The position numbers were made by a program, and so were the translations under genes. 50,763 nt of DNA from the NCBI GenBank assembly GCA_964587755.1, contig CAZPMC010000014.1, positions 1-50,763 of the forward strand, in the 5' to 3' direction. Under the pieces are notes generated by a model, which saw nothing but the letters and a program-made list of their open reading frames with translations, was not told where the DNA came from and did not search any database. Shown in pieces: positions 1 to 8,293 of the stretch (its first letter is position 1; each line of letters opens with the position of its first letter). Origin of the DNA: CAZPMC01 sp964587755. GTDB lineage: Bacteria > Bacillota > Clostridia > Acetivibrionales > DTU013.

Positions 1-57
1 CGAACCCGGGACGCCCTGATTAAGAGTCAGGTGCTCTACCAACTGAGCTAATGGCGC
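1..57 (-). tRNA. tRNA-Lys (anticodon CTT), partial at window edge
   Basis: Read on the - strand from 57 downwards there is a 7-nt acceptor strand (GCGCCAT), a D arm containing AGCTCAGTTGGTAGAGC, and an anticodon stem CCTGA/TCAGG enclosing loop CTCTTAA, which gives anticodon CTT (lysine). The T arm starts with CCGGGTTCG at the window edge. Its second half and the 3' acceptor strand lie outside the window. A consensus promoter sits just upstream on the same strand. Confidence 0.95.
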
Positions 58-78
58 ATGGCTTTCAAACACTTACAT

Positions 79-108
79 ATTATAATCGCAATCCATCTTG
101 TTTGTCAA
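79..108 (-). promoter_or_regulatory. sigma-A promoter of tRNA-Lys
   Basis: On the - strand a perfect TTGACA (103-108) is followed after 18 bases by a perfect TATAAT (79-84). The -10 element ends 21 bases before the tRNA 5' end, so the transcript leader is short. It diverges from the candidate degS promoter. Confidence 0.85.
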
Positions 109-146
109 CATCAACTTATAAGAAAAATTTAATCGGTTTTATTATT

Positions 147-174
147 TTGGAAAAAGTCCTACTATGTCTATAAA
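147..174 (+). promoter_or_regulatory. candidate sigma-A promoter for degSU
   Basis: TTGGAA (147-152), a 16-base spacer and TATAAA (169-174) lie about 80 bases upstream of degS, in the divergent spacer next to tRNA-Lys. The match is moderate (4/6 and 5/6). A second possible -10 (TATACT near 216) has no good -35 at normal spacing. Confidence 0.45.
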
Positions 175-252
175 GCGAAAGGATTTATTGAAATGTATGT
201 AGAATAGATAGATGATATACTGTAAGAACTAAAAAAAGTGTGGGTGGACACA

Positions 253-1437
253 TTGGAAAGTACCAAGATAGATATTATTAAACTTGATAAGATAATCAAA
301 AAGACTATTGAGGCTATAAACAGCAGTAGATCTGAAATTTATGATATTGCTGAGAATGCACGCAAGGAATGCAAGCGGTTAGATGAAGAATTAAAACAGC
401 TCAAAGATCAGGTTCAGAGTATCATTGTAGAGGTTGAAGCCCTGGAAGCAGGTTTGAAGGCAAGCAAGCGTAAACTTGCCATTATTAATCAGAACTTTGC
501 AAAGCACACACAGGAAGAGCTTAAGCAAGCGTATGACGAAGCTGATTATTATAGGGTTGAGCTTGCCGTCAAAAGAGAGATGGAGAAAAATCTCATAAAG
601 AGAAGAAATGAGCTGGAGGTCCGGATAAAAGATGCATACATTACAATAACAAAGGCAGATAATTTAATTAATCAGGTCGGTGTAGCCCTTGGTTATCTTA
701 CAGGCGACCTTCAAAATATAAGCAGCCAACTTGAAGACTTGCGACAGAAGCAGCTACTTGGAATAAAAATTATTAAAGCACAGGAAGAGGAAAGACGGCG
801 TGTTGCAAGGGAAATACATGACGGACCAGCCCAGTTAATGTCAAATGTGGTTTTAAAGGCCGAATTATGTGAACGGATGATAGAAGTTGATCTGGATAAA
901 GCGAAGAAGGAGTTAGCCGAGCTCAAGCAGTTTATCAGAGACAGTCTTCAGGATGTCAGAAAGATTATTTATAACCTGAGGCCCATGTCGTTGGATGATT
1001 TAGGGCTTGTGCCTACTTTAAAAAAGTATTTTGAGAATTTTCAAGAAGAAACAGGGATTACTGTATCTTTTCAAACAAGAGGTATTGTAAATGGATTAAA
1101 GTCTGTTATATCATTAACACTGTTTAGGCTGGTACAGGAATCTCTTAATAATGTTAAAAAGCATTCAAAAGCAGGTAATGTTTTTATTAACTTTGAGGTT
1201 GTCAAGAGCTTTCTCAGACTATATATATTTGACGACGGAATTGGATTTGATACTGAAAAGCTTAAAGAGAAAAGTGATGATATAAGCTCAGGCTTTGGAT
1301 TTGTAAGCATGCGTGAAAGAATAGAGCTTTTGGATGGAGAGATAGACATTAAATCCGAACCCGGTAAGGGGACTAGGATTAGTATAAAAATACCTTTTGA
1401 GCAAAACAAGGGGGATACATATGAAAAACCGGATTAA
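253..1437 (+). CDS. degS: DegS-type cytoplasmic sensor histidine kinase
   Basis: Soluble histidine kinase that phosphorylates DegU. There is no membrane segment. The N-terminal half is a long charged coiled coil. A HisKA_3 dimerisation domain carries the H box REIHDGPAQ with His189, the same position as in B. subtilis DegS. It is followed by a HATPase_c domain with the N box (LVQESLNNVKKHS) and G boxes (DDGIGFD and GFGFVSMRER). I prefer the TTG at 253 because GGGTGG lies just before it. GTG codons at 238 and 244 are possible but have no clear Shine-Dalgarno site. The 3' end overlaps degU by 17 bases, so the pair is probably translationally coupled. Confidence 0.9.
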   Translation: MESTKIDIIKLDKIIKKTIEAINSSRSEIYDIAENARKECKRLDEELKQLKDQVQSIIVEVEALEAGLKASKRKLAIINQNFAKHTQEELKQAYDEADYYRVELAVKREMEKNLIKRRNELEVRIKDAYITITKADNLINQVGVALGYLTGDLQNISSQLEDLRQKQLLGIKIIKAQEEERRRVAREIHDGPAQLMSNVVLKAELCERMIEVDLDKAKKELAELKQFIRDSLQDVRKIIYNLRPMSLDDLGLVPTLKKYFENFQEETGITVSFQTRGIVNGLKSVISLTLFRLVQESLNNVKKHSKAGNVFINFEVVKSFLRLYIFDDGIGFDTEKLKEKSDDISSGFGFVSMRERIELLDGEIDIKSEPGKGTRISIKIPFEQNKGDTYEKPD

Positions 1438-2077
1438 AATTCTTGTTGCTGATGATCATTCATTGATCAGACAAGGTCTTAAACAAATTCTTGAACTGGA
1501 AGATGACTTGGTTGTCGTGGCACAAGCCTCGGACGGAAATGAAGCGGTTAAGCTTGCAAAGCAGCATAGTCCCGATGTTATTTTAATGGACATTAACATG
1601 CCGGTGGCAAATGGTTTGCAAGCTATAAAGGAGATTAAGCAGGAGAATTTGAAATGCAAAATTATTGTGTTAACTATTCACGAGGATAAAGAGTACCTGT
1701 TTAAGACATTACAAATGGGAGCGGAAGGTTATGTTCTAAAAGATGCCGAGCCGTCTGTTCTTATACAAGCTATCCGCTATGTTTATTCGGGACAAACTTA
1801 TATTCAGCCTAACATGACAAAGGAACTGGTACAGGAATACAATAGAGTAACAGTGCGTGAAAAGGAAAAGAAACGAATCGATAATCTTACATCCAGGGAA
1901 CTGGAAGTATTGCAGCTGATTGCAGAGGGAATGATTAATAAAGAAATAGCAAAACAACTTTATATAAGCGAAAAGACCGTGAAAAACCACGTTTCCAATA
2001 TATTTAAAAAAATTGATGTGTCTGATAGGACACAAGCTGCCATATACGCTTTTAAGCATGACATAAAGAGCTACTAG
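1421..2077 (+). CDS. degU: DegU-type response regulator (NarL/LuxR family)
   Basis: Transcriptional response regulator paired with DegS. It has an N-terminal receiver domain with acidic pocket D11/D12, phospho-acceptor D57 (ILMDINMP) and a conserved Lys near the domain end. It has a C-terminal LuxR-type helix-turn-helix, seen in LTSRELEVLQLIAEG and SEKTVKNHVSNIFKK. The ATG at 1421 is chosen because AAGGGGG sits 6 bases upstream. An in-frame ATG at 1397 would only add eight unconserved residues. DegU in bacilli controls exoenzymes, motility and competence. The targets here are unknown. Confidence 0.92.
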   Translation: MKNRIKILVADDHSLIRQGLKQILELEDDLVVVAQASDGNEAVKLAKQHSPDVILMDINMPVANGLQAIKEIKQENLKCKIIVLTIHEDKEYLFKTLQMGAEGYVLKDAEPSVLIQAIRYVYSGQTYIQPNMTKELVQEYNRVTVREKEKKRIDNLTSRELEVLQLIAEGMINKEIAKQLYISEKTVKNHVSNIFKKIDVSDRTQAAIYAFKHDIKSY

Positions 2078-2093
2078 AGATGGAGGAATTATT

Positions 2094-3401
2094 ATGAGAA
2101 ACTTTCTTGGGGAAATTTCCAATAAAGTGCTTGTTTATGACGGTTCGAAGGGCTACATGCTGCAAAAGCTGGGACTTAAAGGCGGAGAATGCGGAGAACT
2201 TTGGAATATCACGAAACAGCAGACTGTAAAAGAAATTTTCATGTCATATATTGATGCAGGGGCGGATGTTATTCAGACCAATACATTTACAGGCAGCCGT
2301 ATTCATTTAAGAAAATATTCCTTAGAAGACAAAACATATGATATTAATTACTGGGGAGCTAAGCTTGCTCGAGAAGCAGCGGGGGAAGACAAATTTGTTT
2401 GTGCATCTATCGGCCCTGCCGGTGTACTTTTTGAACCGTCAGGGGAGCTGACTTTCAATCAGGCTTATGATTTGTATTGCGAACAAACAAAAGCTGTTAT
2501 GGATGGAGGAGCCGATGCGATTAACTTCGAAACCTTCACAGATTTGGCTGAATTGCGCGCAGCCTTATTAGCGGCAAAGGATACTACAAATCTTCCTGTG
2601 ATTTGCTCACTGGCCTTTGAAAATAACGGCCGGACGCTTATGGGGACGGACCCGGTCGTTGCGGCAATTGTACTTAAAGCCTTGGGAGCGGACATGGTAG
2701 GAGCAAACTGCTCTTTTGGACCTGAGCATATGCTGGATATTATAAAAGCAATGCATAAGGCAGGAGGCGGGTATATTTGTGTGAAGCCTAATGCGGGTTT
2801 ACCTCAAATGGTTGACGGGCGCGCAGTGTATAAAGACGAGCCTGCTCATTTCGCAAAACTGGCATCACATTCAGTTCAATATGCAGCCCGGTTAATAGGG
2901 GGATGCTGTGGTACAACCCCTGAGTTTATTAAGGAATTAAGGAAAAGACTTGAGGGAATTGAGCCTGTCGCTCCAAATGAGAGGTCAAGGACTGTTATTA
3001 CCTCAAGCACAAAAAAGGCGGATACAAAAAACCTTAATTGCGAAAACGTAGGTATCCTCGACTTTGAAAAGGATGATTCGCTCCGCGGCATTCTGCAAAG
3101 CGGTGACTTCACTGAATTGGATGATATTGCAATTGACATATCTGCTGAGGGAAATGATGCCGTTTATGTTTCCCTTGAAAGTAAAGACGACCAATTATTA
3201 GCTAAGGTTATCGACAGGGTTCAATGGTATGTAAAAGCGCCGTTAATTATTGAGACTGAGTCACCTGAAGCTTTGAACCGTGCACTTCGTATTTATAGGG
3301 GTGTTGCCGGAGTCGCAATAAAAAAATGCCAAACGGAGACGATGGAAGAAATAAAAGCCGTTGCAGACAAATATGGAAGTGTAGTTTTTATGTTTAACTA
3401 A
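2094..3401 (+). CDS. homocysteine S-methyltransferase (MetH N-terminal type), probably 3'-truncated
   Basis: Residues about 1-295 form a homocysteine S-methyltransferase TIM barrel as in cobalamin-dependent methionine synthase. The zinc ligands are visible as C206 (GANCSFGP) and C271/C272 (GGCCGTTP). Residues about 310-435 resemble the first strands of a degenerate pterin-binding barrel (PLIIETESPEALNRALRIY), but the protein stops at YGSVVFMFN, well before such a barrel would be complete. No cobalamin domain follows. The stop at 3399-3401 lies within about 20 bases of the start of a murA lacking its own 5' end, so I infer that a deletion removed the end of this gene. RBS GGAGG lies upstream of the ATG. 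It follows degU by 16 bases. Confidence 0.8.
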   Translation: MRNFLGEISNKVLVYDGSKGYMLQKLGLKGGECGELWNITKQQTVKEIFMSYIDAGADVIQTNTFTGSRIHLRKYSLEDKTYDINYWGAKLAREAAGEDKFVCASIGPAGVLFEPSGELTFNQAYDLYCEQTKAVMDGGADAINFETFTDLAELRAALLAAKDTTNLPVICSLAFENNGRTLMGTDPVVAAIVLKALGADMVGANCSFGPEHMLDIIKAMHKAGGGYICVKPNAGLPQMVDGRAVYKDEPAHFAKLASHSVQYAARLIGGCCGTTPEFIKELRKRLEGIEPVAPNERSRTVITSSTKKADTKNLNCENVGILDFEKDDSLRGILQSGDFTELDDIAIDISAEGNDAVYVSLESKDDQLLAKVIDRVQWYVKAPLIIETESPEALNRALRIYRGVAGVAIKKCQTETMEEIKAVADKYGSVVFMFN

Positions 3402-3417
3402 AAATTCATTAAGCAAT

Positions 3418-4353
3418 AAGGTATGCCACCCGGGTGGGTGCGAAATAGGTCCCAGACCCATTGACCTTCACTTGAAAGCCTTGAGAAATATGGGTGCAAA
3501 GATTCAGGATGCCCAGGGAGGATTTATTTATTGTGAAGCCGACAAACTGACAGGATGTGATATTCAGCTTGATTATCCCAGTGTAGGTGCGACTGAAAAC
3601 ATTATGCTGGCTTCGGTTTTCGCAGAAGGTGAAACTATTATCAGAAATGCAGCCAAAGAACCTGAGATATTAGATCTGCAAAACTTCTTGCAGGCCATAG
3701 GGGTGAGGGTATCAGGGGCAGGAACAAGTGTTATCAGGATTTTTGGCGGTAAACATAAGTTACATAATGCGCAGCATACTATAATAAGCGATCGGATAGT
3801 AACAGGTACATATATGGCCGCAGCAGCTATTACAGGCAGTGAATTAGTATTGAAAAATGTTATTCCCGAGCATATATGCTCCATAATTTCACTGCTCCGA
3901 GAGTGCGGCTGCCATATAAGTGTTGATGGGAGTACATTGCGAATAGCAAGCCCTTCCAGGCTAAATGCCTTTGATATGGTAAGAACGCTACCCTATCCCG
4001 GTTTTCCGACGGATATGCAAGCACAGATTTTAGCAATGTCAACTATTGCAAAAGGTACAAGTATAATAGTAGAGACAGTTTTTGAAAATCGATATAAACA
4101 TGTAGATGAACTACTGAGAATGGGTGCCAACATAAAGCTTGAGGGACGTATTGCTGTGGTAAAGGGCGTTAAGCGGTTGATTGGAGCAAATGTTACTGCC
4201 CGGGATTTGAGAGGAGGAGCAGCACTTGTTCTTGCGGGACTTGCTGCGGAAGGGGAAACTGTTATTTCCGATATTAAGCATATTGACAGAGGATATGATA
4301 AAATTGAAGAAAAGCTCCAACAAGTCGGAGCCTCTATTAAAAGGATAGTTTAG
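3418..4353 (+). pseudogene. murA: murA (UDP-GlcNAc 1-carboxyvinyltransferase), 5'-truncated
   Basis: MurA makes the first committed step to peptidoglycan. The frame is open from 3385 and homology is recognisable from about 3418: CHPGGCEIGPRPIDLHLKAL corresponds to the active-site loop. The Cys codon at 3439-3441 matches catalytic C115 of E. coli. Further on GFPTDMQAQ (D305), ARDLRGGAAL (D369/R371) and HIDRGYDKIE (R397) are present. About 110 N-terminal residues, including the K22/N23 substrate-binding pair and R91, are absent. There is no ATG or GTG in frame before the TTG at 3472, and that start would lose the catalytic Cys. Probably non-functional, or an assembly deletion. A second MurA elsewhere would then be needed. 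Confidence 0.8.
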
Positions 4354-4376
4354 TAAGGGAACATTCGGGGGATCTC

Positions 4377-5225
4377 ATGAAAATACGAAGGATAAAAGAT
4401 GTACAAGTGCCTTTACATAAAAAGAACAAAAGAAAGAGAAAAATAAAAAGAATCCTGCGTTTTATAAATACACTACTGGTTACTGCATTATTTGTAACAA
4501 CGATTGTCTATACGGCTATGTCACCGTATTTTTACATTAAAAATATTGATGCTTATGCCTCTGAACATTATGATTCAAAAACTTTGACTGCTATATCCGG
4601 AATAAGCATCGGTGAAAATGGTTTCAGGCTTTTATTTAAGGAGCCTGGCAAGTTCTTTATGCTACGTATAGGTTCTTCAGAAAGAAGAATAATTGAAAGC
4701 TGTCCATATGTCAAAAGTGCCAAGGTAAGGTATATAATTCCTTCTACAGTCAGGATAGAAGTTTCAGAAAGATTACCTGCTGCACTCTTGAGATTAGAAG
4801 GGACAAGCTTTATAATTGATAAAGAAGGTTATATGCTTGAATTGAATCCACAGCAAGAGATGGCCAGCATACCTGTTTTTAAAGGGATAGAGCCTGATTC
4901 TTACGCTTTGGGGACAAGGATTACAAATGATGAGCAGAAGCTTTTAACAGCATTTAATGTATATGATTATCTAAAGCAAATAGACGAGGGAACTGCCGAT
5001 AAATTACTACCAGGTGTTGATTATATCGATGTTGGTGATCCCGGCAACATAAGCTTATCATTAGAATCAAGAATAATAGCAAATTTGGGCAAGGCTGAGG
5101 AGCTAAATTATAAAATAAATGCAATTAAAGCTATTATGGCTAATAATATAAAAAAGGATGAGAGGGGTAAATTGGATTTTTCATCGGATGAAAATATCGT
5201 ATTTACACCCGAAAATGGAGGTTAA
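4377..5225 (+). CDS. ftsQ: cell division protein FtsQ/DivIB
   Basis: Bitopic divisome protein. A basic cytoplasmic N-terminus (residues 1-28, rich in Lys/Arg) is followed by one membrane segment at about 29-48. An extracellular POTRA domain (FYIKNIDAYASEHYDSKTLTAISGI) and the FtsQ beta domain (YVKSAKVRYIIPSTVRIEVSERLPAALL) follow. It acts with FtsL/DivIC and FtsW/FtsI to control septal peptidoglycan synthesis. The gene sits between murA and ftsA, the usual dcw-cluster position, and GGGGGAT precedes the ATG. Its last codons contain the RBS of the next gene, so the two are likely coupled. Confidence 0.88.
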   Translation: MKIRRIKDVQVPLHKKNKRKRKIKRILRFINTLLVTALFVTTIVYTAMSPYFYIKNIDAYASEHYDSKTLTAISGISIGENGFRLLFKEPGKFFMLRIGSSERRIIESCPYVKSAKVRYIIPSTVRIEVSERLPAALLRLEGTSFIIDKEGYMLELNPQQEMASIPVFKGIEPDSYALGTRITNDEQKLLTAFNVYDYLKQIDEGTADKLLPGVDYIDVGDPGNISLSLESRIIANLGKAEELNYKINAIKAIMANNIKKDERGKLDFSSDENIVFTPENGG

Positions 5226-5230
5226 CGCAT

Positions 5231-5581
5231 ATGATGCCGATTTTAGGTGTGATAATAGGAATACTTATAGGAGTATTTTTTATCCCGATTAATATCCCTC
5301 AACAATATTCGACATATATGGCTGTTGCTATACTTGCAGCATTGGATTCGGTTTTTGGCGGTGTTGCTTCTTCAATGCAAGGAAAATTTGATATGAAGAT
5401 ATTTGTTTCCGGTTTTTTTGGAAATGCACTTGTAGCAGCGGCACTTGCGTACATTGGTGATCAACTTGGAATTGAAATATATTTAGCAGCGATTTTCGCA
5501 TTTGGCAATAGAATTTTTATAAATTTCGCAGTTATACGAAGATACATATTGAATAAATCTACTAAAAACGATAACATATAG
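5231..5581 (+). CDS. sbp: small basic protein family membrane protein (DUF1290)
   Basis: A 116-residue integral membrane protein with about four hydrophobic segments (around residues 3-20, 30-50, 58-75 and 82-100) and a short basic tail. The start motif MMPILGVIIGILIGVF and the position between divIB and ftsA match the Sbp/YlxR-neighbour small basic protein family of Firmicutes. The molecular role is unknown, and association with division is inferred from position. GGAGGT at 5217-5222 lies inside the end of ftsQ, 8 bases before the ATG. Confidence 0.8.
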   Translation: MMPILGVIIGILIGVFFIPINIPQQYSTYMAVAILAALDSVFGGVASSMQGKFDMKIFVSGFFGNALVAAALAYIGDQLGIEIYLAAIFAFGNRIFINFAVIRRYILNKSTKNDNI

Positions 5582-5605
5582 ATAGCTAAGTAGGGGGTTT
5601 CTTTA

Positions 5606-6841
5606 TTGGGAGATTTAATTATAAGCATAGACATTGGCACCTCCAAGGTTTGTGCACTTATTGGAAGAGTAAATAAATATTCCCAGCTTGAGGTCATCGG
5701 AAGAGGAATGGTGCCATGCTATGGCCTCAAAAAGGGCGTTATAGTTGATATTGACAGAACGGCTGAGGCTATAAGAAGTGCCATTGTTGAAGCAGAGAGG
5801 GCGGCTAATGTCAAAGTCGGCTCTGCATACGCAAATATACATGGCATGCATGTTGATGTTATTAACAATAAGAGTGAAATTTCCATTTCAAATGCAGAAA
5901 GAGAGATATCTCGGCGGGATGTCGACAACCTTATTTACGCAGTGAGAGATATTGAAATTTCAGAGGACAAGCAGCTCATCGATGTTACAAGACAATATAT
6001 TTTAGACGGGTATGATGAAATTATTGATCCCGTAGGAATGGTCGGAACCAAACTGGAATTGGATGCTGATATAGTAGTCGGAAAAATTACCTCAGTTCAA
6101 AATATAGTCAAAAGTATTGAAAGAGCAGGCATACAGATTGACGGCCTGGTAGCGGAAGCCTTTGCATCAGGTGAGGTATGCCTGACTGCTGATGAGCGTG
6201 ACATTGGTGTTGTAATGATTGATGTTGGCGGTGGGGTTACGGACATTTCAGTATTTCAGGCAAATCGTTTAATTTTTTATGACTCTATACCAGTAGGTGG
6301 AGATCATATAACAAATGATATTGCTATAGGGCTTCGGATTTCTCCCGCTGAGGCTGAAAAGATAAAAAGACAGTACGAGCTGGCACTGACCTCCCTTATC
6401 AAAAACGACCAGGAGATTTCAGTTTTTGATATTAACGAAAATAAAAAGAAAAGCATAAAAGTTTCAGAGCTGGTTGAGATTATTGAAGCCAGGGTGTATG
6501 AGATTTTTTCACTTTGCGCAAATCAGCTAGCGAAATCAGGTACAATGATATCACCAAATGGCGGCGTAGTATTGACCGGTGCAGGGATTTCCTATGTCGA
6601 TGGAGCCAAGCAGCTTGCCCATGAGGTGTTTGAGATGCCGGTCAGAGTGGTGCAGGCAGGTCTTATTCAAGGAGTGACAAAACCTGAGTTTATTGTAGCA
6701 TCCGGGATTATAAAATACATATCCAATATAAAAAGGGTAGCATGTAAAACAAGCGAGATTAAGCTTAATAAATCATCGACGCAGGAGCGTCGGGATTCAG
6801 TGTTTGAGAGAATTGCAGGTTTTTTTCGAAAGCTATTTTAG
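5606..6841 (+). CDS. ftsA: cell division protein FtsA
   Basis: Actin-like ATPase that tethers FtsZ to the membrane. The ATPase phosphate-1 motif IDIGTSKVCALIG is at the N-terminus. The SHS2 (1C) domain follows at about residues 85-165. A phosphate-2 motif VMIDVGGGVTDISVF and the adenosine motif VVLTGAGISYVDG are present. The C-terminus SVFERIAGFFRKLF is the amphipathic membrane-targeting helix. Translation starts at TTG 5606, supported by GGGGG 8 bases upstream, with no better ATG. Length 411 aa is normal for the family. Confidence 0.95.
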   Translation: MGDLIISIDIGTSKVCALIGRVNKYSQLEVIGRGMVPCYGLKKGVIVDIDRTAEAIRSAIVEAERAANVKVGSAYANIHGMHVDVINNKSEISISNAEREISRRDVDNLIYAVRDIEISEDKQLIDVTRQYILDGYDEIIDPVGMVGTKLELDADIVVGKITSVQNIVKSIERAGIQIDGLVAEAFASGEVCLTADERDIGVVMIDVGGGVTDISVFQANRLIFYDSIPVGGDHITNDIAIGLRISPAEAEKIKRQYELALTSLIKNDQEISVFDINENKKKSIKVSELVEIIEARVYEIFSLCANQLAKSGTMISPNGGVVLTGAGISYVDGAKQLAHEVFEMPVRVVQAGLIQGVTKPEFIVASGIIKYISNIKRVACKTSEIKLNKSSTQERRDSVFERIAGFFRKLF

Positions 6842-6882
6842 TATACATAACAGAACAAATTGAATTTTTTGTTAAACATAGC

Positions 6883-6911
6883 TTGCTTAAACTTACGGAA
6901 TAAGATATTAT
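6883..6911 (+). promoter_or_regulatory. candidate promoter for ftsZ
   Basis: The 111-base ftsA-ftsZ gap contains TTGCTT (6883-6888), a 17-base spacer and TATTAT (6906-6911), 41 bases before the ftsZ start. The -10 match is good (5/6) and the -35 poor (3/6). No terminator is visible in the gap, so ftsZ can also be read from upstream. Confidence 0.4.
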
Positions 6912-6952
6912 TTAATTGATTAGGCCAAACCAATGACGAAGGGGGATTCAAT

Positions 6953-8050
6953 TTGCTGGAGTTTGATATTGATATGGAACAATTTGCCCAGATTAAGGTC
7001 ATAGGTGTCGGCGGTGGTGGTAATAGTGCCGTCAACAGAATGATAACTGCGGGGCTTCGGGGTATAGAATTTATTGCAATAAATACAGATAAGCAAGCAC
7101 TTTTCCTTTCAAAAGCCAATTCAAAGATTCAAATAGGAGATAAGCTAACCAAGGGACTTGGTGCAGGAGCAAATCCGGAAATCGGAGAGCGCGCTGCCAA
7201 TGAAAATAAAGATGAAATTGCGCAGGCGGTCAAGGGTGCCGATATGGTGTTTGTTACTGCGGGAATGGGCGGCGGCACAGGTACTGGTGCGGCTCCTGTA
7301 GTGGCTAAAATCGCTAAAGAGATGGGTATCCTTACAGTTGGTGTTGTTACAAAGCCTTTTATGTTTGAAGGGCGCAAAAGGATGCATTATGCCGAGCAGG
7401 GTATAGAAAATCTTAAGGGTGTAGTTGATACCTTGGTTACAATACCAAATGACAGGCTTCTTCAGGTTGCAGAAAAGAAAACATCCATTATTGATGCTTT
7501 CAGTATGGCAGATGATGTTCTGCGTCAAGGAGTACAGGGCATATCAGATCTTATAGCCGTACCCGGGCTTATCAATCTTGACTTTGCTGACGTAAAAACA
7601 ATCATGCATGACACAGGGATTGCTCATATGGGTATAGGAAGAGCTTCGGGGGACGGGCGTGCTGAAGAAGCTGCAAAGCAAGCCATCCAGAGTCCATTGC
7701 TTGAAACATCAATTGAAGGAGCAAGAGGTGTTCTGCTAAATATTACAGGTGGTGCAGATCTTGGACTATTCGAAGTTAATTTAGCTGCCGAGCTCATTCA
7801 AAAATCAGCTGACCCAGATGCCAATATTATACTCGGAGCAGTGATTGATGAAACCCTTAAGGAAGAGATGGTCATTACAGTTATTGCTACAGGCTTTGAA
7901 AAAGGACCATTTATTAAGAAAATTGATAAAATAGTCGAAAAGGCTAAAATTGCACCTGAACAACCTGTAGCTAAAAGACAGCCTATTGGCGATATTTCTG
8001 AGGACGACCTTGAAATACCTACATTCTTAAGAAGGAACAGATTTAAGTAG
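6953..8050 (+). CDS. ftsZ: cell division GTPase FtsZ
   Basis: Tubulin-like GTPase that forms the Z ring. The N-terminal nucleotide-binding domain shows IKVIGVGGGGNSAVNRM and the tubulin signature GGGTGTGAAPV. The synergy loop and T7 region appear as NLDFADVKTIM. The C-terminal peptide DDLEIPTFLRR is the conserved docking tail for FtsA and other partners, joined by a short linker. The start is TTG 6953 with GAAGGGGG seven bases upstream. A rho-independent terminator follows the gene. Confidence 0.97.
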   Translation: MLEFDIDMEQFAQIKVIGVGGGGNSAVNRMITAGLRGIEFIAINTDKQALFLSKANSKIQIGDKLTKGLGAGANPEIGERAANENKDEIAQAVKGADMVFVTAGMGGGTGTGAAPVVAKIAKEMGILTVGVVTKPFMFEGRKRMHYAEQGIENLKGVVDTLVTIPNDRLLQVAEKKTSIIDAFSMADDVLRQGVQGISDLIAVPGLINLDFADVKTIMHDTGIAHMGIGRASGDGRAEEAAKQAIQSPLLETSIEGARGVLLNITGGADLGLFEVNLAAELIQKSADPDANIILGAVIDETLKEEMVITVIATGFEKGPFIKKIDKIVEKAKIAPEQPVAKRQPIGDISEDDLEIPTFLRRNRFK

Positions 8051-8089
8051 ACTTAAGGCTGTAAGTAAATAAAGTATATCGATTCTATT

Positions 8090-8126
8090 CCAGTGGATGA
8101 CCGAAAAGTTGTTCACTGGTTTTTTG
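8090..8126 (+). terminator. rho-independent terminator after ftsZ
   Basis: CCAGTG (8090-8095) pairs with CACTGG (8114-8119). The stem can extend inwards by wobble pairs and is followed at once by six T residues. It separates the division operon from the sporulation sigma operon. Confidence 0.8.
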
Positions 8127-8137
8127 TGTCTGTATTT

Positions 8138-8202
8138 TGTCGTAAATTTCTCTTTTTCTACAGTCGCTTTTGACATAATAATCAGCGCCACTAAAATATA
8201 AT
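8138..8202 (+). promoter_or_regulatory. spoIIG-type promoter: Spo0A-like boxes plus sigma-A elements with a 21-base spacer
   Basis: A perfect TTGACA (8170-8175) and perfect TATAAT (8197-8202) are separated by 21 bases, too far for ordinary sigma-A use. B. subtilis spoIIG has the same peculiarity (22 bases) and depends on Spo0A. Two 6/7 matches to the 0A core occur at the expected places: TGTCGTA at 8138-8144 and, reversed, TTTGACA at 8169-8175 overlapping the -35. Confidence 0.7.
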
Positions 8203-8293
8203 TTCATTATCAGAATCATATTCATACAGGCATACGAATATATGTAAAATAGGGTATGTCTGTCAAATGGAAATGTATTAGTGAGGTAGACAA

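Noticed and set aside
3385..3401. Possible programmed frameshift joining the methyltransferase to the MurA fragment
   Set aside because: The two frames overlap for only about 17 bases, there is no convincing slippery site with a stimulatory structure, and a methyltransferase-MurA fusion would still lack the MurA N-terminal substrate residues.
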